Shown here piece by piece: positions 54,925 to 64,000 of a stretch of 64,000 nucleotides of DNA. The notes under the pieces were generated by a model. It ran no database searches and was not told the origin of the DNA. It saw only the letters and a program-made list of their open reading frames with translations. Every line of letters starts with the position of its first letter. The first letter of the stretch is position 1. The position numbers and the translations under genes are program-made. The stretch is from Myripristis murdjan (Eukaryota; Chordata; Actinopteri; Holocentriformes; Holocentridae). The stretch covers positions 15,400,890 to 15,464,889 of the forward strand of contig NC_043986.1 in assembly GCF_902150065.1 (NCBI RefSeq), given 5' to 3'.

Positions 54925-57780
54925 GTTTGTGTTTGTAGCACAGCAGACTTAGTTTAATGCTGGAAGTTTTATAAAGCCTAGTAATTCAGTGTAGCAGCCA
55001 TTTTGATTCTGTGTATTCAACTTAATCCAAGAAAGAGGAGATTGAGTAGGTAGTTTGAACACAAAAAATGTCTTCAGTGTTTAGCAGATCCTAATTTGAG
55101 GTAAATTTTGGTAAAGTAAAAGGTTTCACAAAGGAAAGCGGCTTATTTAATTGCCCATTTCCATTTTCCTATTAAATCCCTCAAAAAACCTTCACATTTT
55201 ATAGTTGAGGTGGCAGTGTGGATGATGAATATATTTAGAACAAACATCTAAAATAACATTGCATACTCATTATTCTGTAAAACTGGACAAGAGGGAATAT
55301 TCAAGCAGACTAAACAGATGCATCAAGCATACTGTAACTGATAAAAAAAAAAAAAAAATGCTCAAAAGTAATTTGAAATTGATCAAATTCCCAGTGCTAC
55401 AACTGTGACAAGGGGCTTTGGAAAGCCCAGATGAAACATGTGTAGTTGTCATCCCAAACTACATTAACATACTAATGCAGGAAATCATCTCCAGAAAAAA
55501 AACTTATCCTGGTTGGCTACAGCAAAGGAGCGATATCAGAGTGCAAGAGAGGACACGATGCATGTTTCTTGGCTTACACAGAATACTGCTAGTGTAATGG
55601 GAATTTACTGCTGCTCCGTTATAATAGACACACAGACTGGCTGATAAGCAGATAACGTGAACTTTTAGTAGGCCACATTTTTCTTTTCCCCTCTTTCCTC
55701 ATCTTTGCTTCAGGCTCATCTCAGTTAACCCACTGGCTTATATGCCACACTTATTTTGGAGTTGTTGACAGAGGAACTGATTGGCCTCAATAGAGCCCTT
55801 TGTGCCCCTTTTATGTGCCATAGACAGTCCACAACCAGAGACAACAGGGACTAATAGGGCTCACATGACTGGCCAAGTTTGACCTTAATGTTTCCAAAAC
55901 AGTCTGGAGTTGTTTGCAGAATTGGTCTCTGATGTTTGGAATTAACCCAGAAGCTAACAGGCACAAGATCAGTGGGAGAGTTATTGCAATAAGATCCTCT
56001 TTATTGCCCACAAACATTTCATGTTTTTCCTTTTCCCATGCTTGTTCCAGTGCCCCGTTAAATCGTCATTGAATTTGACCCAGTTCCCCCAAACGTTGTG
56101 TCATATCAGTGTTCGTTTTTTTTCTGCTACTCCACCAAATACGGCATGTGCTCCAATCAGAGGATATTTCTTGGCAACCAAGAGGAGTGTGTAGATCTGT
56201 CACTGGCATGGTGGCAGTGTTGGGCATCATGCCAGCCTACCCCCACCCCTTCTGTCTGTCTGGTCTTCTGTAATCAGACTAGCAGGGTCTACTGCATGCT
56301 AACGAGGGGCTGGTCTGGACCAAGTCTCAGGGGTTGTGCCTGTATGCTAATTTATGCAAAGCAGTAGACCCCCTAACCCTTCTCTGTCTACCCACAGCCC
56401 AGGCCTGGCATTTAGTCTGGCACTCATTAACCCTTCAGTCACTGCCATGCCAAGGGATGGGTCTCTAGGCTACACTGCTACCTTGCCTCCCATAATGGTT
56501 AAGCAGTTTTTTCACAGATTCACCTGGAGATTGGCAAGCTTTTCACGGCAGGAAATAATGTGTAAAAATCGATATAATCAAATGATTCTATTAATTTTTC
56601 TTATTCCATTGTTATTGGTTATTATGTCATTGTTTTGGTTACAATTTAGCCACATTGAACATCGTGACTGTTTGCTCATGTATTCAAGCTGAAGTGTTAC
56701 ATTCTGATCACAGGTATATGGATTATCTGTGTGTTATTATGGATTTTCCTTGATAACAAAACTTTCCGGCATTAGTAATGGCACTAATCGTACGAGTTAC
56801 TCTCGCAGTCAGAAGCTATGATAGAGTATGTTGACCAGAGTCTTGGCTACGTCTCTGTGCTTACCACAGGATTGATTCTCCATCAATCTCGGGAAAACGC
56901 TCTCTCTCTGTTTCTTCATCGGACGTCTGTTTAGAAAAGACAGTGAGCTCGGGAAAACGGAAAGGTTTAGATGTTACGATGCTTTAAAAACAAACCTAAA
57001 ATGGCCGACACGCGAGACGCCATTTTGTGTTTCCTTGTTTTGTTTTGGGGGCAGAATCCCAGCTTTGTATTCAATCAGAGGCAGCTGGTGGCAGCCATAT
57101 TTGCAGGCATCTGTGTGTGTACCTCCGTCTGAGAAGCAGCAGCCAGCCTACACAGGGATAGCCCACTGGAATGAGCTCAGTTTTTGGCAAAAACGGAAGC
57201 AAATTCCTGGCACAGAACCGAGCGCCTTTTTTTTTTCTCTTTCGATCACATGCCAGAGTCTCAGGAAGCCAGTGAGTTGTTTTTGGGGCTTTCACACATT
57301 ACTGCTCTCACTTTCCGATGTCTTGCTTTCTGTTAAATTACTGCTATTGTCTCACAATTACTTTTGTGGATTAATTTTCAGTTCCACAACAAAATGCTTT
57401 GGCTTTGCCCAGATTGGTGAGGATGTGCCAATATGTGCAAGTCTCTCAGGGTCCTCTCTTGTAAAGAAGTGCTAAACGCTTCTCAAAATCTTGGCAGCGG
57501 AGGACTTGTTGTCATTAAGCACAAACAGCTTTCCTCCTTAAGTCCTGATTTGAACCATTTCCAGAAGACAATTCAAACAAATACAAAGAGGGAGACAAAG
57601 AGATGAAACCAGTATATCTTACACTCCTTTATGTGACAGAGGCTTTGAATTTGGGCACAACATCAGTTAAAGATGCTAAGTAAATATAAACCTCAGAATG
57701 AACACAAGACATCCTTGATCTCTGATCCAAGTTTTCTTGCTTGCATTTTACAGATAAAACAATTTGACTGAGATAACCCT

Positions 57781-57823
57781 CTCTCTGTCTCTCTCTCTCT
57801 CTCTCTTTTTTGTATCTTTGCAG
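57781..57823 (+). promoter_or_regulatory. Strong splice-acceptor-like site just upstream of let-7e
   Basis: A long CT tract then TTTTTTGTATCTTTGCAG, with AG at 57822-57823, ends 50 bp before the let-7e hairpin. It fits an acceptor in the let-7 primary transcript, which would put both hairpins in its downstream exon or the region after it. A microsatellite that happens to end in CAG is the alternative. Confidence 0.4.
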
Positions 57824-57872
57824 GGGTGTTACCTGTGAGGATCGTGACGCTGAAGGATGGATGTGGATGCTG

Positions 57873-57963
57873 TCCTTGGGGCTGAGGTAGTAGATTGAAT
57901 AGTTGTGGGGTTGTATGACCTCTTTCTGAGATAACTATACAATCTACTGTCTTTCCTAAGGAG
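57873..57963 (+). ncRNA. let-7e: let-7 microRNA precursor, let-7e type
   Basis: The 22-nt mature 5p arm is at 57883-57904 and starts TGAGGTAGTAGATTGAATAG, which has the invariant let-7 seed and the let-7e pattern as recalled from zebrafish. The complementary 3p arm is at 57935-57956 (CTATACAATCTACTGTC..). The base of the stem (CCTTGG with CCTAAGG) also pairs. let-7 acts in Argonaute to silence growth and pluripotency mRNAs such as lin28 targets (family knowledge). The second let-7 lies 250 bp downstream on the same strand. Confidence 0.95.
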
Positions 57964-58138
57964 ACAGCTGAGTCAGCCAGTGAGCAACCGCCATCTCCAT
58001 ATGGGTGATCAAGTTGTCCAATTAAAACTTACACCTGCAGCATTCAGTATCATGTACTGTGTCCTGTATGTGAGGCACCCAGATGTCTGCCTGTTTCCAC
58101 CACACAGCCAAACAGGCGGATCGGTGGTGTTTGATTTG

Positions 58139-58238
58139 TGCTCTGTCAGGGTGAGGTAGTAGGTTGTATAGTTTGGTGGGTGGGATTGCACCCTGCTCAG
58201 GTGATAACTATACAGTCTATTGCCTTCCCTGAGGAGCT
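58139..58238 (+). ncRNA. let-7a: let-7 microRNA precursor, let-7a type
   Basis: The mature 5p arm at 58152-58173 starts TGAGGTAGTAGGTTGTATAG and its 22 bases equal canonical let-7a. The 3p arm at 58208-58228 starts CTATACAGTCTATTGCC. The stem base TCAGGG pairs with CCCTGA. It is clustered with let-7e, so the two are probably made from one primary transcript. The end of the oppositely transcribed adenosine receptor gene is only about 50 bp away. Confidence 0.95.
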
Positions 58239-58287
58239 CACTGCACGCTTATGGATGCACAACACATCAACATGGATAAATATCACG

Positions 58288-58293
58288 TTTATT
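58288..58293 (-). promoter_or_regulatory. Candidate poly(A) signal for the adenosine receptor gene
   Basis: AATAAA on the minus strand, about 560 bp after the receptor stop codon. Cleavage would fall about 30-50 bp from the let-7a hairpin on the other strand. Confidence 0.5.
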
Positions 58294-58534
58294 GCCTGCT
58301 CATAACAAAACAAGTTACACATTTCCTGCAAACGGTTAGTGTTGAGCTCACTGTTACATGGCTTGGTTGAAAACATGTACATCTCAATAAAGTTATACTG
58401 AAAGAAGCATTGCCTCGTCTCCATCGTCCAGAGGTGACTGAGCGGGAGCTTGAAATTGGGATAAAATTGGGCAAAACAATTCAGGCTGCAGTCGTGGTTT
58501 GTGGCTGAGAGTCTGACCTGTTTGCTAGTGGAGA

Positions 58535-58548
58535 GCGCCCTCTAGTGG
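58535..58548 (-). promoter_or_regulatory. CTCF-type motif in the receptor 3' UTR
   Basis: Minus-strand CCACTAGAGGGCGC is a full match to the CTCF core consensus. It sits between the let-7 cluster and the receptor coding region, inside the likely 3' UTR. Confidence 0.55.
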
Positions 58549-58849
58549 AGTCATAACAGACAGCTTTTGACAGTGAGAAAGCCAAACAGAGCAACCACAA
58601 GAGCACACTACAGGTTTTCACTCCAGCTAAAAGGCACTAAAAGGCCTGTTAATTTCACTGATTAGCTCCTCCGCTCCGGCTGAAGGTGCATTTAAAGCAG
58701 TGAAATCAGCCGGCGTATTGTCTGGTTGGAATGAAAGCCTTGCTCCCCCGTGGCACCTGGTTGCCGATTCCTGCTGTAAACTCGAGTGTGTGCAAGCTAG
58801 TGCAAATCTTTGGATATAAATTTCCCAGTGGATCTCCCTCCCGCTGCGC

Positions 58850-59153
58850 TCAGGGAGTGGTCTTCCCTCCTGAGCCACACATCTCCGTGTGGTTGGGTCT
58901 GTTGCCTGTTGAACACGCTCGCTGAATACGCTCATCTCCATGGCAACAGCCTAGCCCCATCAGGAAGTGCCTCCATATTTGACTGTAGGCCTGCTGGATC
59001 TTTGGGATGCGGTAAGCATAGACGACAGGGTTTACTGCTGAGTTGGCATGGGACAGGAGGATACCTGGAGAGTGAACGTTACTGTTAAAAACACATTTTC
59101 ATTTGTGTAATTGCTGGAGATTAGGTATTGTGATTTGCAATTACATGATTGAT

Positions 59154-59191
<38 letters not shown>

Positions 59192-60215
59192 CTTACTTAG
59201 ATTCACCAGGAGAATCAAGTGCAAACAAATGTTTTAATATGAAATTTTAGGCTGTGTCTAGCAGTATAAAAGTTACTGTCACCTGCCTGCATATAGGGTC
59301 CCCTGTGTGACTGCTTCAGGGCCATGGAAAAGCAACATACAGTTCATTGAGTGCAGGGGAATCCAACAGACGGCAAACAATAAGAGGACCAGGGCCAGGG
59401 AGCGGGCCAGCCTCCTCTCTCTGAGCAGGAGGGCCCGGGCCTGGGGAGCGCTGTCCTGTAGTCGCCCCTGTAGGCTCCAGAAGATTCGTGCATAGAGGAG
59501 GATCATCACGAGCAGCGGTGCTAGAACACATCCCAAAAAGTTGAAGTAGACCATGAAAGGGAGAGAGATGACAGAGAGGAAGGTGCAAGGTGTAGAGATG
59601 GAAGAAGAGGAAGATTTATTGGTGGCACCGGCGACCTGGGTGGTGTAGTTGTGCCAGCCAAAGAGAGGTGTGAAACCAAGAAGACAGGAAAGTGCCCAGC
59701 ACACCGCCACGGCCAGCCATGTACGTGTCTGTGTGGCCAGGTCTTTGTACCTGAGACAGAAAGATCGAGTGAGACAGGGGAAAGAGAAAAAAAATCATTA
59801 AAAGCCAAATCTTAATCCATTTTCTACACTATAAACCCTTTTCTGTACACTTGAAATGAGTGTGTGTGATGCCTCACCTGAGCGGGGTGTGTAGCCGCAG
59901 GTAGCGGTCCACAGCAATAGCTAACAGTGACAGCACAGAGGCTTGGGTCAGCACAAGCACCACACAGCTGAGAAGCAGGCAGAGGTCAGGGGTCAGACTC
60001 GCCCAACCGTCTAATAGCACAGCCAGGGGCACAGCAGCTACACCCACCAGGAAGTCCGCCGCTGCCAAGGAAATCAGGAAGCAGAATGTTGGCTCTCTAA
60101 GGGAGCCGCGGATACCGACACACACTGCACACACCACCAAGGCATTGCCAATGCAGCAGGCCGTGGCAATCAGCACCTCCAGCACTGTATAAATCACCCA
60201 ACTCCATTCAGCCAT
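58850..60215 (-). CDS. Adenosine receptor, A1/A3 type (class A GPCR)
   Basis: Exons 60215-59878, 59750-59287 and 59064-58850 join in phase to 338 residues; human A1 and A3 have 326 and 318. Seen: seven hydrophobic segments, DRY after TM3 ([17 protein letters not shown]), FGWHN after TM4, the A1/A3-like text FMVYFNF in TM5, [10 protein letters not shown] in TM6 (the conserved ligand-binding Asn) and [16 protein letters not shown] in TM7 (binding His and NPxxY). ECL2 has CTF, keeping the binding Phe. TM7 is nearest A3, other parts are mixed, so the subtype is left open. The start at 60215 gives the usual short N-terminus; an upstream in-frame ATG at 60335 would add 40 residues. The first intron matches the family position after TM3. 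The second intron, before TM7, is unusual and needs a GC donor. Such receptors sense extracellular adenosine, mostly through Gi (family knowledge). Confidence 0.88.
59157..59188. repeat. Poly-A tract in the receptor's second intron
   Basis: Uninterrupted A run of about 30 bases, reading as poly-T on the transcribed strand, inside the unusual intron before TM7. Confidence 0.9.
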
Positions 60216-60550
60216 CACTGAATCGGACGGAGACCAGAGGAGATGAAGAGGGAAAAAAATTACACTATAGGTTTTCCCGAGTAAAAAAACTATAAAGAGA
60301 TGTAGACAATTCCACAGTGGGGCAAAGTTCACCATAATCCTTTACGCCCTGGTGAGATACTCCTGCTGTCAGTCTTCATCACACAACCTGCCCGAATGAC
60401 TGGAGACGTGATGAGCAGATGCTTTTTATACAGAAACATGCATGCGCTTATGTGTATGTGCACACACAGCAACAGACACACACTCCATGGAGACACCATC
60501 TGCATTTCATCAGTGTGTGAAGATCCTACCCTATGATCACTATGGCTCAG

Positions 60551-60551
60551 T

Positions 60552-60586
<35 letters not shown>
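60551..60586. repeat. Poly-T tract upstream of the receptor gene
   Basis: T run of about 36 bases. The stretch 60340-61385 between receptor and ETS gene is otherwise GT repeats and plain AT-rich DNA, with no gene seen. Confidence 0.9.
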
Positions 60587-60588
<2 letters not shown>

Positions 60589-60933
60589 ACCACATTGTAA
60601 CTGAAGATTTCTGGAGGAGCCACTGGACATTTGCCACACATTTCACACAGTAAGTGTGTTGTGCTAGCACCGTCCTCTGTCTATTATATATTTATATATA
60701 ACTTAACTTAATTAGTAGAACTGTTTTGAAATCTGCCTTGAAGAGCCAGTATAGACTGGAGTGAGGTGTCCATCTATTAATATTTGGATCTGATGTAATT
60801 TATCCCTTTAGTAATAGCTTTTTTGGCATGCACTGTATGTATGACCCAATCATTTGACTATGAAAAATAAATGGCTTTGTATAGGCTACATTGTCCAAGA
60901 GACAGATTCTTACCTCTGCTGGCGTGTGCACAT

Positions 60934-60936
<3 letters not shown>

Positions 60937-60972
<36 letters not shown>
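60937..60972. repeat. (TG)n microsatellite
   Basis: TG repeat; two more follow at about 61034-61102 (interrupted) and 61239-61284. Confidence 0.9.
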
Positions 60973-60975
<3 letters not shown>

Positions 60976-61072
60976 GTGCGCATGCATTTGTAACAATGTG
61001 GCTTATCAACACATCAGTTGTTATGTGAGGGGACGTGTGTATGTGTGTGTGTGCGTGTGTGTGTTGTGCATG

Positions 61073-61103
<31 letters not shown>

Positions 61104-61236
61104 TCACAGTGTACTGGATTTGGTGTGTGCTCAGTTGCTTTGTGTGTTGGGGGATTTTTTAGATGTTACTGATTAACAGGACTGTTTTAGTGACAGTTTT
61201 CCAATGCATGCTTAGTTTGCATACAACCTTGGCCTT

Positions 61237-61287
<51 letters not shown>

Positions 61288-61405
61288 ATTTGAAAAGGAT
61301 GTCTTTGTTAGGTACACTTCATATTAATATGCACCTAGCAAAACATCACTGCCAGACAAAACAAAAGCGTTGAACCGAAACATTTCAGGCATACTGGAAA
61401 AAAAA

Positions 61406-61411
61406 TTTATT
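61406..61411 (-). promoter_or_regulatory. Candidate poly(A) signal for the ETS gene
   Basis: AATAAA on the minus strand about 650 bp downstream of the ETS stop codon; 61412-62055 is then 3' UTR. Confidence 0.45.
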
Positions 61412-62055
61412 AAATCTTAAAAAAAGATATTTTTACACAAACATAGTCTTTCCACAGTTTGATAAAAAAAAAGTCTATAAAATGATAAAATATCGACAGT
61501 ACAGAAGCACAAAAACACAATGTTGTTGGAAGAAAAAAAGTATTTTACAAAGATAATTTAAATTCTACTTATGAAGTAGATTTTATATGACAACCTCTTA
61601 GATTTACATTGTAATGTTGACTTTTCAGAACATTTCCCATAACCATTACTAACTAGATTCCAAAGATAACCCTGAACAAAGAAAATAGCTCCTTGTATTA
61701 AAAACTTCCTACGAGTTCATATCTTTTCACCAGTATTGACATCTCCAAGCGTGTGCCTCCTCTCAATCCCAACAGGGTCCTGTATCAAAGCTCTGGCCTA
61801 CAGTGATTTGCACTGTGTCTTCTGGCTTTTCAAATACTCAGTATTCATTTGTATCTCAAGGTGCCATAGAAGTAGAATTAGCAGAAGGGACATGAACAGC
61901 GAACCCATGTAGATTTTCCCTTAGTGGCCTTACTTGCTGGCCTGAATCTACAATTAGCTCGCTCAGGATATCCATTATACTTATTCTATTTCTATGCTTA
62001 AGCCGCCACCCTGACATGTTGTCCAGTGGTGTGTGACCCTGCCGCTCCCCACTGC

Positions 62056-62692
62056 CTACGCCGTATGTGAGTCTCCTTGTAGCCCTCTCAGTGTTTTCTC
62101 ATTGAACTGGTAGGTCAGCTTCCTCTTGACCTTGTAGATTTCCCCAGTGCGGGAGTAGTTCCTCAGCGCCCGCGCCATCTTCTGGTAGGTCATGGTCTTG
62201 CGGTTGCCCTTACGTCGGCCCCAGAGCTGTGCCAGGCGCTCCTTGTTCTGGGAGGAGAACTGGAAGGTGCCCGAGGACGACTGGACCCACCAGATGCAGC
62301 TCTGCATCGACGGAGTCTGCAGCATCTCAAATAGGAACTGGAACAGCCGCTCCTTCCTCTTTCCTGCTCAGGGGAGAAGGGAGGGTGATACAGTAAGTGG
62401 GAAAGAGGAGGAGACAATGTTGTATGTATGTGTCTGTGCAATTCTTCATCTGAACAATCTGCCAGTGGGATGAAATAATCCTATCAATGCTAATCAACTT
62501 GTTTCTTGAACCTTAACAAAAAACTTTAACACTGAAAATGAGACCAAATTACTTGTTTAGTCACCAATGAGCAGCTAAAAGGCATTACACTTAAAATAAT
62601 AAAGGGTAAGTGTGTTTGGATGTGTTGGAATGTTAGGTGTTTTAGGGTTAGGGTTAGTGCTTGGGTGCACATGTAAAGAAATGCACGTGTGC

Positions 62693-62755
<63 letters not shown>

Positions 62756-63874
62756 AGCGTGTGTGGGTGTACCTGAGAGCGGGGCTAGGGGCAGGGAGTC
62801 ACTGTTTTTCCTGTCTCCTTTCTCAGAGGCTGGTGACAGAGGATAGGGGTACTCTTGGTACTGGGAGCCACTGGACTGGGAGTCTGAGTCACTACATGCA
62901 GCTGCCTCATAGGAATATGCACTGTGGTCCTGAAACACACACATGCAGGAATATTTTAGGACTGTAGGGCGGGAATTATTTTCAAAAATTTTGTGAAATG
63001 AATCAAACTTGTGAGACTATTTGGTCTCAAAATATTGAAACATGTCATGTAAGCACATGCATTTAGCTTGTTTTTAACCACATATGGTATTTATGCTGTA
63101 TATAATGATAATAATTCTGGTAGGAACTGTAAGTGTTCACTTCATCTTATGTAATTTATCATTTATGTTTTATATGAATAATTTGCTGTATATACATTTC
63201 AGATTATCATTGTTAATCTTTTTTTTTGTTGTTGTAATATTGTGATTTATGTTCCTTTGTTACATATTTTAAATAAATTAAAATAAAATAAATAAATAAT
63301 AAATTAAAAACAGATTCTCTTCAGTGGTAATGTACTAAGCTTGTGATTTATGAACTTACCCATTCGTTGTCTTGTGGACTGGACCAGGCTGGAGGTGGGG
63401 CTTGCTCCTCATATTCCTTGTTTGGAGTGTGAGAGCCATAATGCCATTCATATGCATGACCTGACCAACTATTCTCTGTGGAGATAAAAAACAAACAAAC
63501 AAACAAAAAAAAAAAACATAAGCCACAGTCTGAGACACTAACGTAAATGTGCACAGATTCAGACAGGCTGAAACACACAGAGACACACACACACACAGTG
63601 CTGTCCACATCAGTACAGTCCATTATCATCTCCCCCATCCTCCCTCCTCCCTCTGACCTATGATCCTGGTGTCCTGGTGGGAATGTGTGTGCACAGGCTG
63701 CGTCACAGCGGCCGGTGGGGTGTCAGGCGTGTGCACGGGCTGGACCTCCAGCGAGTGCTCCTGCAGATACTCCTCGATGACCTCCAGGTCCACCTCGGCG
63801 CAGGAGGAGGAGGACGCCACGCCGCTCCAGGGTCCCCGGCCTCCTGCCAGCCCGATCTCGCTCACATAGGCCAT
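62056..63874 (-). CDS. spic: Spi-subfamily (PU.1/Spi-B/Spi-C) ETS transcription factor, Spi-C-like
   Basis: Exons 63874-63658, 63475-63360, 62929-62773 and 62363-62056 join in phase to 265 residues. The last exon encodes the whole ETS domain (about residues 168-251): [70 protein letters not shown] then TYQF. The [19 protein letters not shown] core is specific to the Spi subfamily. [28 protein letters not shown] is nearest Spi-C by eye, while IWWV and TFQFSS resemble PU.1. The N-terminus is acidic ([13 protein letters not shown]), followed by a Ser/Asp-rich stretch. Spi factors bind GGAA sites and control blood-cell fates (family knowledge). The ATG at 63874 directly follows a CTGTCAG acceptor-like sequence, so a non-coding 5' exon may lie beyond. 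The symbol is a best guess; spi2- or spib-type names are possible. Confidence 0.85.
62642..62657 (+). repeat. Short telomere-type repeat
   Basis: TTAGGGTTAGGGTTAG, about 2.7 vertebrate telomere units, in an ETS gene intron. Too short to mean more than simple-repeat drift. Confidence 0.7.
62691..62752. repeat. (TG)n microsatellite beside an ETS gene donor
   Basis: TG repeat of about 30 units, 20 bp after the donor of exon 62929-62773 on the minus strand. The next intron (62930-63359) is AT-rich with AAATA units and holds no exon. Confidence 0.9.
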
Positions 63875-64000
63875 CTGACAGAGACAGAGACAGGTCAGAA
63901 CGCAGGCTCACACAAACAATCCACACCCAGGTCGTTGCCTCGGTGTGTTGCGTGATACCAACAACACTTTGCATGATGGGTGGCTTTTATCACAGTCTTA

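Larger units (their letters stand above)
48501..57780. other. Non-coding, microsatellite-rich region upstream of let-7; probable pri-let-7 promoter space
   Basis: No protein-coding exon was recognised. The stretch 50.1-51.3 kb is C/T-rich with GT repeats and then a CpG-bearing block near 50.8-51.2 kb. YY1-type motifs occur at 49967-49977, 51126-51137, 52276-52286 and 57016-57027. As the nearest plus-strand feature is the let-7 cluster, this is where its primary transcript would start (inference). Confidence 0.4.

Noticed and set aside
57035-57475. 146-codon plus-strand frame upstream of let-7e
   Set aside because: No domain, no good start codon and no codon structure; it may be part of non-coding pri-let-7 RNA but not a protein.
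59880-60335. Longer receptor N-terminus starting 40 residues upstream of the chosen ATG
   Set aside because: Adenosine receptors have very short N-termini and the added hydrophobic sequence has no counterpart; the ATG at 60215 fits the family.
62642-62657. Interstitial telomere or chromosome fusion scar
   Set aside because: Fewer than three units in a simple-repeat-rich intron; chance expansion explains it.

Overview
The window looks like a teleost fish chromosome. It is AT-rich with many CA/GT, GA and poly-A microsatellites and long intron-rich genes. It carries fish-type tRNA-derived SINEs, Tc1 and hAT transposon remnants and LINE fragments, and its let-7e variant is a form I recall from zebrafish. 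Four protein-coding genes can be read, all on the minus strand, plus a two-member let-7 microRNA cluster on the plus strand.

Layout. About 2.0-16.4 kb holds plakophilin 1 (pkp1), 14 coding exons that join in phase into 736 codons. About 16.5-24 kb is intergenic, with two LINE fragments. 24.06-37.4 kb holds a TEAD transcription factor, best matched to TEAD3, with a probable promoter and 5' exon near 40.2 kb. Its largest intron (30.6-37.2 kb) holds a SINE, a Tc1 remnant and a hAT element nested inside an older hAT element. 40.3-57.8 kb has no convincing protein gene; it is rich in microsatellites and has several YY1-like motifs. The let-7e and let-7a hairpins lie at 57.87-58.24 kb. An adenosine receptor of the A1/A3 type follows at 58.85-60.2 kb, converging on the let-7 cluster. 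A Spi-subfamily ETS factor, closest to Spi-C, occupies 62.06-63.87 kb.

The most interesting structure is in the TEAD gene. Two tandem 63-nt exons, both phase 0-0 and with good splice sites, encode two different versions of recognition helix 3 of the TEA DNA-binding domain. They are 133 bp apart, separated by an intron with a long pyrimidine tract. One copy resembles the TEAD3 sequence, the other the TEAD1/TEAD4 sequence. This looks like a mutually exclusive exon pair that would give one gene two DNA-reading helices. The same gene begins at a non-AUG (AUU) codon and has a 12-nt microexon.

Other points of note are an extra intron before TM7 of the adenosine receptor that appears to use a GC-AG splice pair, a hAT element carrying a broken fragment that I take to be from a KIAA1958/Crypton-like gene, and a strong CTCF-type motif next to the let-7 cluster. 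The genes do not form an operon-like unit. Plakophilin 1 is a desmosome protein, TEAD3 is a Hippo-pathway effector, and the others act in adenosine signalling and, by family, in blood-cell regulation. All assignments come from reading the sequence and recalled family sequences; no database search was run.
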